64,000 nt of DNA, taken from assembly GCA_025267735.1 (NCBI GenBank), contig CM046306.1:30769919-30833918 (forward strand). Reading direction: 5' to 3'. Source of the DNA: Mactra quadrangularis (taxonomy: Eukaryota; Mollusca; Bivalvia; Venerida; Mactridae). The notes beneath the pieces were generated by a model that ran no database searches, was not told the DNA's origin, and saw only the letters and a list, made by a program, of their open reading frames with translations. The first letter of the stretch is position 1, and each line of letters opens with the position of its first letter. Positions 61,856 through 64,000 of this stretch are shown piece by piece. The translations under genes and the position numbers were made by a program.

Positions 61856-62110
61856 GTTGTCTGTAAGACAGCCAATGCTCGACTATTCGAATAATGCTAA
61901 AAGAAAGCAATGTAATAAGCAGAATCTGTCACCTGTGAAAGCTTTGCAGAACGAAGTTGCATTCAAAACTTTCAACATATAAGTCCAAAAAGGGGCATAA
62001 TTATTTCCAAAAAGTACATAGAGTTATGGGACCTAGTGATAGATGCTAATATGTTCATAGTAAGTAGCAAGCTCGAAGAGCAGGCCCAAAGGGCCAACTC
62101 GAAAAGCGAG
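61850..62110. repeat. Dispersed bivalve-type repeat
   Basis: 'acaagagttgtctgtaagac' opens a segment with 'ccaatgctcgactattcg' and 'aaaaaggggcataattattt'. This combination occurs repeatedly in bivalve genomes (general knowledge). No coding frame is present. Confidence 0.5.
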
Positions 62111-62878
62111 CTTTACAGTAACGCGAATATGTTTCTATACAGTATTGTATTTTGACAATGTACACGAAGTTGATTTTTGAACCCACCTTGCGCATCCGGA
62201 GGAGAGTCAACGGGGCAAAGCAAGTGGCGTCTTTTCATTGGCTTAAAAGATTAACAGCTGCCTTATGGCCTTTTTCACTTACAGAATAATTTCAAAAGTG
62301 TTTTTACAATGCATATTCCATAATAACAATTCAAAATAATTGTTAATTTATTCCTTCTTTTACTCTATTTAATAAAGACTTTTTTACATCGAATATACTA
62401 GTTTACCAATGCACAGTTTATGACGTCGCTAAAAGACGTTTATGATAAAACCAGCATGTTTCCGTAACTTAACGGTACCGGGCATTGTTTAAAGAGGAAA
62501 AATATATCTATCTTAAAAAATAAATGTTTTATTGCCGTTTTTTTAATACATTCAAAAGATAAATAATAATGTACAATACATTTCTTTCAGAATTGAAATA
62601 TGATTCTGACATAAAAGAATGAGATGTTGTCAGACTTTTTTTTAATACAATTAATTACGCAGTTATCTCCCCTTACTTTTTTTTATTAATAGGCCCTGGA
62701 ATAAATATATCACTGAAGCAACTACAATAAGGCCATGTTTACAAGCATGGTCTGCAAGTTTAAAAAAAATACAGGGGATATGTTTTGTGGGTTGAAGCTG
62801 AATATATAGCCTAATCAAATGTTTTATTTGCATCTTGGAGAACATGACATTTTTGTGAGGAAGCAAGTGTAGTCCTAC
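62111..62878. other. AT-rich stretch without supported genes
   Basis: No feature supported apart from a slightly GC-richer segment around 62170-62270. Confidence 0.4.
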
Positions 62879-62965
62879 CTTCCATTTCTCTGTGATGTGA
62901 CGCTTTTAAGTACAGCAAAACACATAGAGTGATCATAGTGTATAATTAGTGTTTTGTTGATTGGT
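62879..62965 (-). CDS. Tentative upstream exon of the kinase gene
   Basis: On the minus strand an acceptor (ttttcaag) precedes 62965, and a donor, GGAAG followed by GTAGGA, ends the segment at 62879. One frame is open through it, giving PINKTLIIHYDHSMCFAVLK and SVTSQRNG. It ends two bases into a codon, and the first base of kinase exon 1 (49144) would complete it as Arg before DLKHPNIV. The phase match and the 'AVLKSV' segment fit the end of a kinase N-lobe. The implied intron is 13.7 kb, and the peptide lacks a clear Gly loop or VAIK lysine. Treat as a hypothesis. Confidence 0.25.
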
Positions 62966-63925
62966 CTTGAAAATTGATTTCCTTTAGAAGGTTCTTTTCT
63001 CTCTTTTTAATCTCCATTAATTTCAGACTTTTATGGGTCTACAAGCTAACAAGTAATAAAATGTGGTAACCTCACCACATATAAGTTTTGATGCGTCGAG
63101 CTCACTTTGAGGCTTTGCCTTAGTCACAGTGTTCAATCTAGAATGGTCCAAGAGGGGGCCAGTTGGGCCCATGGACTTCAAAATAGGGGGCCCAAGATAA
63201 AAACGAGGGCCATGAATAAAATATCAAAGTATTACTCTTTTAATTGTAAATTTTTGTCAATACCAGTATAATTTTGACAAATTGAGCAAGGCACGTCACA
63301 TTTGCTATGTTGCTATGTATGCTTTTCATGCATCACCAATGAACTGTACGAACAGCACTTATCATTTATTTGTTTAAATATTTGTCATTAAATTGGTTCT
63401 TTTATCGTACCTTTTCATAAATATTGATTTGTATTGGCAGTGCATGCTGATTACTGAATTTTAGTCTGATACACAGCATTAGCTGAAAGATTACGTGGCG
63501 ACTACTCTTCCAATTTTCACAATTTCAATTTGGTTGAACAAATCAGTAGTTATCTAGAATTCAGAAAAGATAGAGGATTTAATTAAGAAAAACTTATAAG
63601 CAAATTAAAATGGTCATCAAATAACTAACGTAGATTTAAGAATGTTTCAGTTAAAATGTATGACATTCGCGAAAATGTATGACATAACAAACAAATAATT
63701 AAAGGAAGTTTGTTTTTACGAAATTGAATACCATGCTTTGAATAATTAAAATACAAATAACTTTATTTGTTGTAAAATTACGTTAAAGTTATTTGTTTCT
63801 TATTGAATTTAACGAATTAGTTCATTATCTAATCGGAGATTACTGTTTTTCCCATCTTTATTTGTCTTTAAAAAAAATCAACCAATTATGTCTATTTAAA
63901 CTGTCACACAATACCCTAGTACTTC
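62966..63925. other. AT-rich stretch without supported genes
   Basis: 'cagtgttcaatctagaatgg' at 63128 followed by a G-rich run resembles a hAT-type end, but no opposite end lies within the window. Confidence 0.4.
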
Positions 63926-64000
63926 ATTAGAATTATCAACTTATCGGCAAACATAAAAGAAAGTTTTATCTACCTCAACCAATGTACACCAAAGATTGTC
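63926..64000 (+). repeat. Direct repeat shared with the window start (copy 2, cut by the edge)
   Basis: 'gaattatcaacttatcggca' plus 'aacataaaagaaagt' aligns with positions 15-90. The match runs to the last base, so its true end is outside the window. Confidence 0.6.

Noticed and set aside
63128..63250. hAT-type end 'cagtgttcaatctagaatgg'
   Set aside because: Only one end is visible and the partner may lie outside the window, so it is not reported as an element.
1..64000. CRISPR arrays, rRNA genes, functional tRNA genes, viral genes
   Set aside because: Tandem arrays here lack the constant-repeat/unique-spacer pattern of CRISPR. No rRNA-like conserved blocks, complete tRNA cloverleaf or recognisable viral protein were seen.

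Overview
This window looks like nuclear DNA of a bivalve mollusc. It is AT-rich with sparse coding sequence. It carries exons with GT-AG introns, tRNA-derived SINEs, many short inverted-repeat transposons without transposase, and motifs that recur widely in bivalve intergenic DNA, such as 'ggggcataactc', 'aagggagataa' and a GGAC/GGAT minisatellite next to 'gggccataactctgag'. Nothing resembles a bacterial operon, phage or CRISPR locus. The species cannot be named from the sequence.

Layout. 0-6.2 kb: small DNA transposons (607, 394 and 320 bp), a ~105-bp hairpin, two tRNA-derived pieces and one copy of an interspersed repeat. 6.4-13.0 kb: tandem and segmental duplications with units of 29, 66, 156 and 9 bp, plus a >1.2-kb direct duplication. 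13.2-13.6 kb: the decayed 3' end of a non-LTR retrotransposon. 14.7-18.1 kb: a foldback element, more minisatellites and a poly-A tract. 19.6-23.8 kb: possible 5' exons of a plus-strand gene, a second copy of the 4.2-kb repeat, and a 440-bp hAT-type MITE with a perfect 8-bp target duplication. 23.8-41.1 kb: the dominant structure, about 15.8 kb of a 42-bp minisatellite in three blocks. The middle block lies in the opposite orientation to the outer two. At its borders are tandem copies of a spliced-exon-like module whose translation resembles a CBM21 (glycogen-targeting PP1 subunit) domain. 41.1-46.4 kb: 34/25-bp minisatellites, a SINE and further repeats. 46.5-49.1 kb: the best gene, the C-terminal part of a minus-strand protein kinase in three exons with consistent splice phases and one apparent single-base frameshift. 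50.3-53.9 kb: a 3,550-bp non-coding inverted-repeat element carrying six copies of a 15/16-bp motif in both orientations. 54.0-64.0 kb: a 155-bp tandem array inside another repeat, further MITEs and SINEs, and one possible upstream kinase exon.

Only the kinase is a convincing host gene. The CBM21-like exons are suggestive, with duplicated and partly broken copies. Most of the rest is repeat-driven sequence. Many long open frames here arise only because repeat units of 9, 42, 66 and 78 bp are multiples of three. All statements come from reading the sequence by eye. Identities and boundaries are approximate, and no database search was run.
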